Shown here: in pieces, positions 7,826 through 15,422 of the stretch
How the letters are laid out: each line of letters begins with the position of its first letter
Position numbering within the stretch: position 1 is the stretch's first letter
DNA from: DATEJJ01 sp039649115
Lineage (GTDB): Bacteria; Actinomycetota; Actinomycetes; Mycobacteriales; Micromonosporaceae
Assembly (NCBI GenBank): GCA_039649115.1
Contig: JBBWZQ010000031.1
Span: 4,710-68,709 of the forward strand
Reading direction: 5' to 3'
Length of the DNA: 64,000 nucleotides
Notes under the pieces: model-generated
The model's input: only the letters and a program-made list of their open reading frames with translations
The model's database searches: none
What the model was told of the DNA's origin: nothing
Position numbers and translations under genes: made by a program

Positions 7826-9319
7826 CTACCCCTCGCCGGGCTCGCCGCTGTTCCCGCTTCCGCCGAGGGCCCTGACCCAGTCGACGTAGTCGGCGTCGCG
7901 CGTCGCGACCGGCTGCTCGCCCGCATCCTGCCCACGCCGGCGGCCGCGCCGCCCGGTGCGCTTGGCGGGCGCCGCGGCCTCGGCCGTGCCCGCGGTTACG
8001 TTCGTGTCCCCGGTTTCGTTCGTGTCCCCGGGTTCGTTTGTGCTCCCGGGTTCGTTCGTGCCTCCGGGTTCGGCCTTCGGCGGGTTGCCGGCCTTGGTCG
8101 GGCTCGCCGGTTGGGGCTTCGGCGGGTTGCTGGCCTTGGCCGTGCTCGCTGGTCGGGGCTTCGGCGGGTCGGCGGCCTTCGACGGGCTCGCCGGTTGGGG
8201 CTTCGGCGGGAGGGTCGCCGGTGGCAGGGGCTGGGTGGTCTCGTCCGGCTCCGTGCCCCGGCCGGTCGCCGGGAGCGGGTCGGTCGGCGAATCGTCGGCC
8301 GGCCAGGCCGAGTCGTCGGGCGCGTCGGTCCAGGCGGGGAGGCGGTGGGCGCCGCCGGTCCACGCCTCGTCGCGCGGTGCCGGTGCCTCGTCGGCTGCCC
8401 GCCGGCGCGCCGGCCGCTCCTGCGGTGCCGCGCCGCGCCCCAGCCGGATCGCCGGCCGGCGGGCCACGGCGACCAGGACGGACACCGCCGCGGCCACCGC
8501 GACGCCGAGCAGCGCGTACTGGTAGGAGGAGGTCTGCGTGCCACCCCCCGGCGCGCCGATGAGATAGGCGGCTGCCAGCAGGGCCGGGCCGGCGACACCG
8601 GAGATCGCGACGCGTACCGGTCCCGCGCCGCCGAACCGGGCGACCGCGGCCACTACCAGCGCGACCAGTGCGGGCATGCCGAGCAGGAGCAGCGGGATCC
8701 CGGCCCCGGATACCGGGAGCAGGCCCGGGCGCGCCTCGCCCCACGCCTCGCCCCGGCCGATCGTCCACACCGCCGAGCCCAGCGCGACCAGCCACAGCCA
8801 GGTCACCGTGGCCACGATGTTTCCGGCGACCGTGGGTTCGGTGAGCACCGCGACCGCCGCGACGATCCCGAGCACCAGGCCCGCGCTGGTCGCGATGACG
8901 GCCGTCAGGGCGGGGCTGCCCGGCTCGGACACGTGCGCGACCCGGGCCGGGTGGAGCACCAGCGGGATCATGACCACCGCACCGAGCGCCGCGGCCAGGG
9001 CGGCGGCCACGCGCAGGGGAAGGCCGACCGGGATGCCCGACCGCCCGGCGCGCCACTGCCCGGTCGCGGCACCCACGATCACCGCGATCGAGGCCAGCAG
9101 CGCCAGCCAGGTCAGCTGCCAGTGCCAGGTACCGCTGGCGAAGCCCGCGTCCCAGCGCAGGATGCCCAGCCCGTAGGCGACCCCCAGCTGCCCGGCACCG
9201 GCGACCACGCCGGCACCGACCGCGCAGCCGAGCACCTGCACGGGGAACGCGGCCGGGACCGCTCCGCGGGGGAGGCGAGTACGGCTGGGGCCGGCCTTGT
9301 CCGGCATCGGTACGGCCAT
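7826..9319 (-). CDS. Polytopic membrane protein with repetitive Pro/Lys/Ala-rich cytoplasmic tail
   Basis: Function unknown. A 497-residue protein starting at ATG 9319 (MAVPMPDKAG). The N-terminal 300 residues hold about eight hydrophobic segments, for example LLASIAVIVGAATG, LAAALGAVVMIPLVL and LLGVAVAAAVSVLVAVA. The C-terminal 190 residues are low-complexity: about four copies of an 11-13-residue PPKPxPASPxKA unit, then several TNEPG/TNETG pentamers, ending in Arg-rich and acidic stretches. The tail looks disordered and might contact DNA, membrane or partners (inference). The upstream in-frame extension to 9520 would overlap the ABC ATPase gene and is not used. It converges on thiC. Confidence 0.65.
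   Translation of the reverse strand: MAVPMPDKAGPSRTRLPRGAVPAAFPVQVLGCAVGAGVVAGAGQLGVAYGLGILRWDAGFASGTWHWQLTWLALLASIAVIVGAATGQWRAGRSGIPVGLPLRVAAALAAALGAVVMIPLVLHPARVAHVSEPGSPALTAVIATSAGLVLGIVAAVAVLTEPTVAGNIVATVTWLWLVALGSAVWTIGRGEAWGEARPGLLPVSGAGIPLLLLGMPALVALVVAAVARFGGAGPVRVAISGVAGPALLAAAYLIGAPGGGTQTSSYQYALLGVAVAAAVSVLVAVARRPAIRLGRGAAPQERPARRRAADEAPAPRDEAWTGGAHRLPAWTDAPDDSAWPADDSPTDPLPATGRGTEPDETTQPLPPATLPPKPQPASPSKAADPPKPRPASTAKASNPPKPQPASPTKAGNPPKAEPGGTNEPGSTNEPGDTNETGDTNVTAGTAEAAAPAKRTGRRGRRRGQDAGEQPVATRDADYVDWVRALGGSGNSGEPGEG
7994..8215 (-). repeat. In-frame tandem repeats in membrane-protein tail
   Basis: Two adjoining minisatellites lie within the coding sequence. Short units at about 7994-8075 encode TNEPG/TNETG pentamers. 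Longer units of about 36 bp at about 8075-8215 encode PPKPxPASPxKA. Units are imperfect and keep the reading frame, as expected for slippage-prone coding repeats whose copy number varies between strains. Confidence 0.7.
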
Positions 9320-9353
9320 GCCGGTGAGCGTACGAGGTCGGTACCGGGGACCG

Positions 9354-10208
9354 CTACCGGCCGAATCGCCCGGCTGGTTGCTGTTTCGTGCTGGCCCGTG
9401 GGTCCTCCCAGGGGCGCGCGTGTCTCGCCGGGTCCGGCTGCGCCTGCCGACCGTGCGGCGCCTCCACGAGCAGCTCGTGCAGCTCGGCGCTGGCCTGCGC
9501 CACCTCTTCCAGGTGCGCACCGTGTCCGAGCGACCGCGGCCGGGGGATGCCGATGTCGAGCACCTTGCGGATCTGGCCCGGGCGGGAGCTGAGCACCACG
9601 ACCCGGTCGGCCAGCAGCACCGCCTCCTCGATCGAGTGCGTGACGAACACGATCGTGGCCAGGTTTTCCATGTGGATGCGCTGCAACTCCACCGCCAGCT
9701 CGGCGCGGGTCAGCGCGTCGAGCGCGGAGAACGGCTCGTCCATGAGCATCACTCGCGGTCGCATGATGAGCGCGCGGCACAGCGCGACGCGCTGCTGCAT
9801 GCCACCGGACAGCTCGTGCGGCAGCCGGCGGTGGAACCCGTCGAGGCCGACCATGTCGAGCAGCTCGCGGGCCCGGGCCCGGTGGGCCGACCTGCGGGCC
9901 CCGGCGAACTCGATCGGCAGCAGCACGTTGTCCAGTACGGACCGCCAGGGCAGCAGCGCCGGCCGCTGGAACATCAGGGCGATGTCGCGCCGGGGCCGGG
10001 TCACCTCGGTGCCGTCGATGACCACCCGGCCGCCGGTGGGCGCCAGCAGCCCGGCCATGAGGCGGAGCAGGGTGGACTTGCCGCAGCCGGACCGGCCGAC
10101 GATGGCGACGAACTCGCCGGCGGAAACCTTCAGATCGATGCCGCGCAGCGCCTCGACGGCGCCGCGGCGCCCCTCGAAGGTCTGCGACACGTCGGTGATT
10201 TCAATCAT
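9354..10208 (-). CDS. ABC transporter ATPase, NitT/TauT (SsuB/TauB/ThiZ) type
   Basis: A 284-residue cytoplasmic ATPase for a nitrate/sulfonate/pyrimidine-precursor class importer. Walker A GRSGCGKST is near residue 39, the Q-loop region FQRPALLPWRSV near 80, signature LSGGMQQR near 134, Walker B VMLMDEPF near 154 and the switch histidine in VTHS near 191. ATG 10208 is chosen because GGGAG sits just upstream (minus strand). The cognate permease is divergent and the binding protein lies 2 kb further on. Location after the thi operon makes a thiamine-precursor substrate conceivable but not shown. Confidence 0.88.
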   Translation of the reverse strand: MIEITDVSQTFEGRRGAVEALRGIDLKVSAGEFVAIVGRSGCGKSTLLRLMAGLLAPTGGRVVIDGTEVTRPRRDIALMFQRPALLPWRSVLDNVLLPIEFAGARRSAHRARARELLDMVGLDGFHRRLPHELSGGMQQRVALCRALIMRPRVMLMDEPFSALDALTRAELAVELQRIHMENLATIVFVTHSIEEAVLLADRVVVLSSRPGQIRKVLDIGIPRPRSLGHGAHLEEVAQASAELHELLVEAPHGRQAQPDPARHARPWEDPRASTKQQPAGRFGR

Positions 10209-10519
10209 CCGGCTGCTCCCTGTGGGCGTCCCCGGCATCCATTGACAGACAGGTTAGTACCGCTTTGGTCGCGGCGCACCTGCCTGCCCTGCCCCCAGGG
10301 CCCGGGCGGTCCCGTGTGGACGCCGGTCACCGGGCCACTGAGCTGCGGCTCAGTGGTTCACGAAGCGGGACGGCCACGCAGATGTTACCGCCAGGCAACA
10401 GAGTTGGCAGCCGCCCGCCTGCTCGCGGGCCTCTGGTCACGGTGTGACCCGTTCTCATAGGCTGTGCCCGACATGCAGGCACGCCGGCGGGTGGCCGGCC
10501 CGTACCGTGAGGGGATGTC
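10209..10519. promoter_or_regulatory. Divergent intergenic region between ABC ATPase and permease
   Basis: This 311-bp stretch has no gene. It must carry the promoters for both divergent transporter genes. It contains a perfect 9-bp inverted repeat, CCACTGAGC (10335-10343) and GCTCAGTGG (10348-10356), with a 4-base spacer. I looked for THI-box blocks here and found none, so the transporter is not under a visible TPP riboswitch. Confidence 0.5.
10335..10356. promoter_or_regulatory. Perfect 9-bp inverted repeat, candidate operator or hairpin
   Basis: CCACTGAGC and GCTCAGTGG flank the tetranucleotide TGCG. No T-run follows on either strand, so it is not a classic intrinsic terminator. Its place between divergent ABC transporter genes suits a regulator site, but no regulator is identifiable from the sequence. 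Confidence 0.4.
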
Positions 10520-11392
10520 GTGGCCGTCGTGACACCAGCGAGGGGTGGACCGGGGCCCCGTGGCGAGGTGCGCCGTCCCCCTGCCCGGCGCCGCTGGCGG
10601 GACCTGGGGCGGGGCCGGGCCGCAACCGTGTTGCTTCCGGTACTGGGCTGCCTGCTGCTCGTGGTCGTGTGGTGGGTTGTCGTCGCCGCCTTCGCGATCC
10701 AGTCGTACGTGCTGCCCACGCCACCGTCGGTGCTGAGCGCCTTCTGGCAGGCGCACGGCGATCTGCTGGCGCAGTCGGCTTACACCCTCCTCGAGGTCCT
10801 TGAGGGCTACGCGATGGCGGTGGTGGTCGCCGCGCTCATCGCGCTCGCGGTCCGCGCCTCACCCATCGTGGGCAAGGCGGTGTACCCGCTGGTGCTGGCG
10901 TTCAACTCGGTACCGAAGATAGCCGTCGCACCGCTTCTCGTCGTATGGCTCGGCTACGGCACGCTGCCCAAGGCGATGATGGTCTTCCTGATCTGCTTCT
11001 TCCCGATCGTCATCTCCGCGGTGGCGGGCCTGGCCTCCACGCCCGCCGAGCTCGTCGACCTAGGCATGTCGCTGGAGGCCAGACCCTGGAAGGCGTTTGT
11101 GAAGATCCGCCTCCCGAACGCGCTGCCAGAGGTCTTCGTGGGGCTGAAGGTGGCCATGACGCTGGCCGTGATCGGTGCTGTCGTGGCGGAGTACCAGGGC
11201 AGCACCACCGCCGGGCTCGGCTTCGTCCTGACGTCCTCAAGCGGCCAGGGCAACACCGCGCTCGCGTTCGCCGCCGTCGTCATGCTCAGTCTGATGAGCA
11301 TCCTGCTCTACTACAGTCTCGTGCTGCTGGAGCGGTTGCTGCTCCCCTGGGCGCGGGACCGGAACCGGAACCTGGCCGGTTCGCCCGCGTGA
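10520..11392 (+). CDS. ABC transporter permease, NitT/TauT (SsuC/TauC) type
   Basis: A 290-residue inner-membrane permease partner of the ATPase at 9354-10208. An Arg-rich cytoplasmic N-terminus is followed by a first membrane helix (LLPVLGCLLLVVVWWVVVAAF), about five further helices and the BPD_transp_1 EAA-loop region (near ASTPAELVDLGMSL and FVKIRLPNALPEVFVGL). The GTG start has GAGGGG about 6 bases upstream. A strong hairpin follows the stop. The family moves small oxoanions, sulfonates or pyrimidines; specificity cannot be read from the permease. Confidence 0.88.
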   Translation: MAVVTPARGGPGPRGEVRRPPARRRWRDLGRGRAATVLLPVLGCLLLVVVWWVVVAAFAIQSYVLPTPPSVLSAFWQAHGDLLAQSAYTLLEVLEGYAMAVVVAALIALAVRASPIVGKAVYPLVLAFNSVPKIAVAPLLVVWLGYGTLPKAMMVFLICFFPIVISAVAGLASTPAELVDLGMSLEARPWKAFVKIRLPNALPEVFVGLKVAMTLAVIGAVVAEYQGSTTAGLGFVLTSSSGQGNTALAFAAVVMLSLMSILLYYSLVLLERLLLPWARDRNRNLAGSPA

Positions 11393-11400
11393 ACTGACGA

Positions 11401-11433
11401 CGGAGGCTCGGGCGCCGGTGCCCCGAGCCTCCG
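11401..11433. terminator. Bidirectional hairpin terminator
   Basis: A perfect 12-bp stem, CGGAGGCTCGGG (11401-11412) and CCCGAGCCTCCG (11422-11433), with a 9-base loop, lies between the convergent permease gene and methyltransferase gene. There is no strong T-run, which is usual in high-GC actinobacteria. Confidence 0.75.
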
Positions 11434-11468
11434 CGGACAACTGTCTTCAGGATCAGACAACAGGCAGG

Positions 11469-12269
11469 TCAGCGCGGTGCGGTGCCGCTGGTGGAGCAGA
11501 GTGGCCGGCCGGCCACGTGGAACCCCGGGTTGTCGGCGGCACGGACCAGGAGATCCACCGCGTCCTTGCCGAAGCCGCGTTCGGCCAACCGGGGGCGGAG
11601 CTGTTGCAGGGTGGCGGCGGCATGACGGGAACCAGGGTCCCCGCCACGCCACGTCTGGCAGTAGGTCGCCGAGTTCACGTCGGTCAGCCCGGCCTCGACC
11701 ATGAGACCGTGTACCCGGACCACGAAGCCGCCGTCGCTGCCGGATACCTCGAACAGCTCGCCCCGGAGGCGTTCATACGTGCACCACAGCTCGGTGACGT
11801 CCGGGAGGTCCTTCGGGGCGTGCAGGACCGGGGTGGTGCGCGCGTCATCCACGATGTTGAAGTCCTCGATCAGGAGGGTGCCGCCCGGGGCGAGCCGCTT
11901 GTACAGCTCTGGCAGCAGAGCCTCCCGATTCGGCAGGTGGATCAGCAGGCAGCGGGCGTGGATGAGGTCGAAGGGACCGGCGGGCAGCGGTTCCAGGAGC
12001 AGATCGTGGCGCAGGACGCTCAGCCGCTCGTGCTCCGGGATGTGCTGAGTCTCGATGTCGGTCGCGGTCACCTGGCCACCCGGGCCGACCTGCTCGGCCA
12101 GCCACAGCGCGACGCTGCCGTTTCCGGCACCCAGCTCCAGGCAACGCGCGCCTTCCAGCTGCGTCGTTTCGCCGATGCGCGCGCTGGTGAAGTGGTCGAA
12201 CAGGCCGGTCAACCCGCGAAGATGGTCAGTTCCGTGCGGGCTGGCGTTGTCGAGTGTGTAACTCGCCAT
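11469..12269 (-). CDS. Class I SAM-dependent methyltransferase
   Basis: A 266-residue cytoplasmic methyltransferase with a Rossmann-like fold. Motif I is LELGAGNGSVALWLA near residue 44, an acidic strand-2 end is TATDIE near 68, and the post-motif segment is FDLIHARCLLIHLPN near 100, then LAPGGTLLIED near 127. The substrate is unknown. It lies 10 bp downstream of the NMT1-like lipoprotein gene on the same strand, so the two are probably co-transcribed. A methyltransferase in an importer unit is unusual and may modify the imported compound or be incidental. Confidence 0.8.
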   Translation of the reverse strand: MASYTLDNASPHGTDHLRGLTGLFDHFTSARIGETTQLEGARCLELGAGNGSVALWLAEQVGPGGQVTATDIETQHIPEHERLSVLRHDLLLEPLPAGPFDLIHARCLLIHLPNREALLPELYKRLAPGGTLLIEDFNIVDDARTTPVLHAPKDLPDVTELWCTYERLRGELFEVSGSDGGFVVRVHGLMVEAGLTDVNSATYCQTWRGGDPGSRHAAATLQQLRPRLAERGFGKDAVDLLVRAADNPGFHVAGRPLCSTSGTAPR

Positions 12270-12279
12270 CGGGACTCCT

Positions 12280-13380
12280 CTACGCCTTGGGTACGAAGGT
12301 GAAGTCGACGAGGTTGTCCGGTGTGAGCACGCCCTGCGGGATCACGCCGATGCTCGTCATCAGCGCGATCGCCTGGGAGATCCGGCCCAGGTCCAACGCG
12401 CCGATCACCGAGCCGTTCGTGGTGACGTACGGCTTCATCACCTGCAGCTCGGCGGTGGCGACCGCGGCGGGGGTGGTGCTGACGGCCTGGTTGATGAGGC
12501 GCCCGGACTCCTCGGGGTTGGTGATGGAGTAGGACAGGCCCTTCATCAGTGCGCCCATGAAGCGGCGGACCAGATCCGGCTTCGTACTGATCGTCTTGGC
12601 GTTGGTGAGGACCACGTTGCCGTACAGGTCGCCGAGGTAGTCGCTGTACGGCAGCACGGTGAGGTCTTTGCCCTTGGTGGCGGCCTTGATGAGGGGAGCA
12701 CCCGTGACGAACTGCCCGATCGCGTCCACCCGTGCGGAGGCCAGCAGCACCGGTAGCTGCTGCGGCGTGGTGAACGTCCACTTGGTGGACTGCGGGGGGA
12801 AGCCGGCGAGCTTGGCGTAGGCGGGGTACAGCAGGTGCGGCGCCTGCCCGCCGTACGCGATCGTCTTGTTCTGCAGGTCCGCCGGCCGGGCGATACCGGA
12901 TGACGCCAGCGCCATGAGCGCGATGACGGTGCGCTGGTGTACCGAGCCGATCATCCGGGCGTCCTTCATGCCCGTGGCGATCAGGTTCATCGCCTGGGCC
13001 GATTCCTGCGAGATGAACTGCAGCTGGTCGCTGACCAGGGCCTGCAGGTTGGCTGGCTGGCCCGTGCCGGGCAACACCTTGACCTGGATGCCGGCCTCGC
13101 GGAAGAAGCCCTTCGCGTTGGCGACGTACACATACCCTTCGCGACCGAACGTGCCGAAGGCGGTCATGTAGGTCACCGAGTCGAGACTCGTCGTGGCGGC
13201 CGCGGTCTTCTTTGTGGACGTGCATCCGGCGGCGAGCGCCACCGCCGGGGCGAGCGCCAACGCGCCGCGGCGGGTCAGCCGCCCGGCGAACGGCTTGCTG
13301 TCAGTTGCGTTGTCACCTGGCGCGCCGCGTTGCGTGCTGTGCTTATCTGCCGGCGCCGGGTCGGCGGGTTGAGCGGACAT
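12280..13380 (-). CDS. NMT1/THI5-like substrate-binding lipoprotein
   Basis: A 366-residue extracytoplasmic solute-binding protein of the NitT/TauT/NMT1 class. The N-terminus is a Tat-like lipoprotein signal: LTRRGALALAPAVALAAGC, with twin Arg at about 35-36 and lipobox cysteine near 53. The mature part contains FGREGYVYVANAKGFFREAGI, typical of NMT1-like proteins, and LVSDQLQFISQESAQAMNLIATG. It is probably the binding component for the ATPase at 9354 and permease at 10520. NMT1-like folds bind pyrimidine precursors, riboflavin, aliphatic sulfonates or nitrate, so specificity is open. Confidence 0.85.
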   Translation of the reverse strand: MSAQPADPAPADKHSTQRGAPGDNATDSKPFAGRLTRRGALALAPAVALAAGCTSTKKTAAATTSLDSVTYMTAFGTFGREGYVYVANAKGFFREAGIQVKVLPGTGQPANLQALVSDQLQFISQESAQAMNLIATGMKDARMIGSVHQRTVIALMALASSGIARPADLQNKTIAYGGQAPHLLYPAYAKLAGFPPQSTKWTFTTPQQLPVLLASARVDAIGQFVTGAPLIKAATKGKDLTVLPYSDYLGDLYGNVVLTNAKTISTKPDLVRRFMGALMKGLSYSITNPEESGRLINQAVSTTPAAVATAELQVMKPYVTTNGSVIGALDLGRISQAIALMTSIGVIPQGVLTPDNLVDFTFVPKA

Positions 13381-13749
13381 GACGGGCCTCCCTCGTATGG
13401 TGTAGCCGATCGGAATCTGGCGTCATCTAACAGAAATCGGCGCCGTCCCTGGCATGCCAGGCACGGCGCGCGTCGCAGTCACCCCGAACCTCCTCACCAG
13501 CGCCCGCAACGGATCGTCGGTCCGCGCGGAACCGGCGCCCGAGGTCTCTCCGGTCGATCGACGGGTGGGCGATATTCGATGCCGCGCAGGATCCAGCAAG
13601 CGGGGGGATTCGCCGATCCGGGGGCGCCATCCTGCCTTTCCGGGACGAACCTAGAGCGGTTGGCATGGAAGGTCAATACCGGGTCGCGCGATTACTGGTG
13701 CCGGTCGCTGATCCGGTTGCCGGGCAACGGCGGGCGCACCACATCGCGA
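13381..13749. promoter_or_regulatory. Upstream region of NMT1-like lipoprotein gene
   Basis: The 369 bp without a gene contain the leader of the lipoprotein gene, with GGGAGGCCC just before its ATG on the minus strand. A 26-bp palindrome lies at 13442-13467 (core CCTGGCATGCCAGG, 14 bp perfect, flanks extended with one mismatched pair). The remainder up to the end of the next gene shows nothing I recognise. Confidence 0.5.
13442..13467. promoter_or_regulatory. 26-bp near-perfect palindrome, candidate operator
   Basis: The core CCTGGCATGCCAGG (13448-13461) is perfectly palindromic, and GCCGT/ACGGC flanks extend it with a single C-C mismatch. It sits about 60 bp upstream of the NMT1-like lipoprotein start, a place suited to a repressor site. 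It could equally form an RNA hairpin. Confidence 0.45.
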
Positions 13750-14919
13750 TCAGGCGGGTTGCCACCGGTCGCCCCGGGCGACTAGCACGGTCAGTGCCTG
13801 TGGGATCAGTCCGGAGTGATTTTCTGGCGACATCCGGATCTGCCCGGCCAGACCTTCGAACTGACTCGTCTCGATCGCATCGCGTATTTCGGTGTGGCTG
13901 CCGGTACCGCCGTTGGCCTGCAGGGCGGCGACGATGGCCTGCAGCGCGTCGGCCGCGTACGTGGAGTACTCGGAGAAGTTGCCGTACCGGGCCGTGTAGT
14001 CGTTGAACCACTGGCGACGGGCGACCTTCGCGGGGCTGGTCGCGATGATGTTGTCGATCACCATGCTCTGCGTCGCGACCATGGTGATCCCGTCGGTGTC
14101 GCGCGCGCCCATGCCGGTCAGGAAGAGCTCTCCCGCGGCGAGCTGATCGAAGTAGATGCGACCGGTGTAGCCCGCGTTTCTCGCAGACTTTGCGGCTGCG
14201 AGCGCCCGGCTGGAGAACGCGGAGACGATGAGAGCGTCGGGGTGCTGTGCCGTGGCCGCCCTTACCGGCTGCGACACGTCCGTGTCGGTGGGCTGGAACT
14301 CGTGCCTGCCGGTGACCGTGATGCCGGCCTTCACCATCGCCTGCGACAACGACCTGATCGCGTCGTCGCCGCCGGTGTCGTTGGTGCCGACCACCGCGAC
14401 GGTGGCCACCTTGTCGCTCGTGAGCTGGTTGGCGAGCACCGCGGAACCGTCGTCCGGGTTCGGGCCCACCTTGAAGATGTACTTCCGCGCGGACACCGGC
14501 TTCGCCACCTCCGTCGCGGCGGCCAGTGAGATGGCGGGAACGCCCTTGTCGTTGAGGTTCTTCGCCACGGCCAGGAGGCAGTCGGTGCACCAACCGGACA
14601 CGATCGCCGTGAGGTCGGGCTCGCTGACGAAGGCGCTGACGTTGGAGATGGACACGGTCGGGTCGCTGCGGTTGTCGCGGACGTCCAGGCGCACCTTGTG
14701 CCCGCGCACGCCGCCGGCGGCGTTGATCTGCTCGACCTTCAACTGCAGTGCGCGCTGGTAGGTCGTACCCATCTCCGCGTACGCGCCGGACAGCTCGAGG
14801 TCGGCGGCGACCACGACGTCACTGGCGTTGGCGGTGTCCATCGCGGTGGTCGTGCACGCGATCGTGGACATGGGTAGGACTATCGAAGCCGCGAACGCCG
14901 CGACTCGCTTGAGCGTCAA
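13750..14919 (-). CDS. LivJ-type (branched-chain amino-acid class) substrate-binding lipoprotein, orphan
   Basis: A 389-residue type I periplasmic-binding-fold protein. The TTG at 14919 is chosen because it has AGGGAAGGG upstream and places a short signal sequence (KR, then a hydrophobic stretch, ending STIAC) at the N-terminus. Mature features include LELSGAYAEMGTTYQRALQLKVEQINAAGG and RLDVRDNRSDPTVS, which are family hallmarks. No livH/M/G/F permease or ATPase genes lie nearby. Instead it is divergent from the conservon sensor kinase, separated by 503 bp. It may deliver a ligand signal rather than feed a transporter (inference). Confidence 0.8.
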   Translation of the reverse strand: MTLKRVAAFAASIVLPMSTIACTTTAMDTANASDVVVAADLELSGAYAEMGTTYQRALQLKVEQINAAGGVRGHKVRLDVRDNRSDPTVSISNVSAFVSEPDLTAIVSGWCTDCLLAVAKNLNDKGVPAISLAAATEVAKPVSARKYIFKVGPNPDDGSAVLANQLTSDKVATVAVVGTNDTGGDDAIRSLSQAMVKAGITVTGRHEFQPTDTDVSQPVRAATAQHPDALIVSAFSSRALAAAKSARNAGYTGRIYFDQLAAGELFLTGMGARDTDGITMVATQSMVIDNIIATSPAKVARRQWFNDYTARYGNFSEYSTYAADALQAIVAALQANGGTGSHTEIRDAIETSQFEGLAGQIRMSPENHSGLIPQALTVLVARGDRWQPA

Positions 14920-15422
14920 CTCGCACCCTTCCCTTCGCGACGGCAAGGTCTCATGTGGACGCTGGTCCCACGGACGCCGGTGGCGATCCAACCTTGCCAA
15001 TCCCCCGCGCCCCGGTCAAGCTGGACCGGGTGCCGAGGCGGGGCACGATGTGTGACAACTACGAGCCGTACCGTGAAGCTGACATATAGTCACTCATCAT
15101 CGTCTGTTACAACTAGGTGAACGCACGCGCGCCACGGACCCACTCCCGTACGTATATGTACTGCTCAACGGCTGTCCCTTGGTGCCGGGCCACCGGTCCG
15201 GTTGGGGGGTTGCGCCAAGTCCAACGGTTTCATACCCTCCGCGCTCTTCCGCTGAAGGTCGTCCGCGTGATGAAATCGCGGCCGTGCCGAATGTCCTCTC
15301 GGTCAGGCGTGGCTGGCGCCTGCGGAGGGCTCAACGCTTGGCAGGAGCGTGACGGAGGAAATGATCGTGAGCGCGCCCATCGCAGCTTGCGGGTATCGCA
15401 GTCGCGAACGAGAGGTTTCGAT
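14920..15422. promoter_or_regulatory. Divergent promoter region, LivJ-like gene and conservon
   Basis: A 503-bp stretch between divergent genes. The part at about 15060-15120 is relatively A/T-rich (TATAGT at 15085-15090, ACAACTAGG near 15108) compared with the surroundings, consistent with a promoter region. The frame of cvnA is open far upstream, but the composition and the ribosome site argue that coding begins at 15423. Confidence 0.4.

Noticed and set aside
10209..10519. Search for a second TPP riboswitch controlling the ABC importer
   Set aside because: No CTGAGA plus CCTGATC-type blocks in order were found on either strand.
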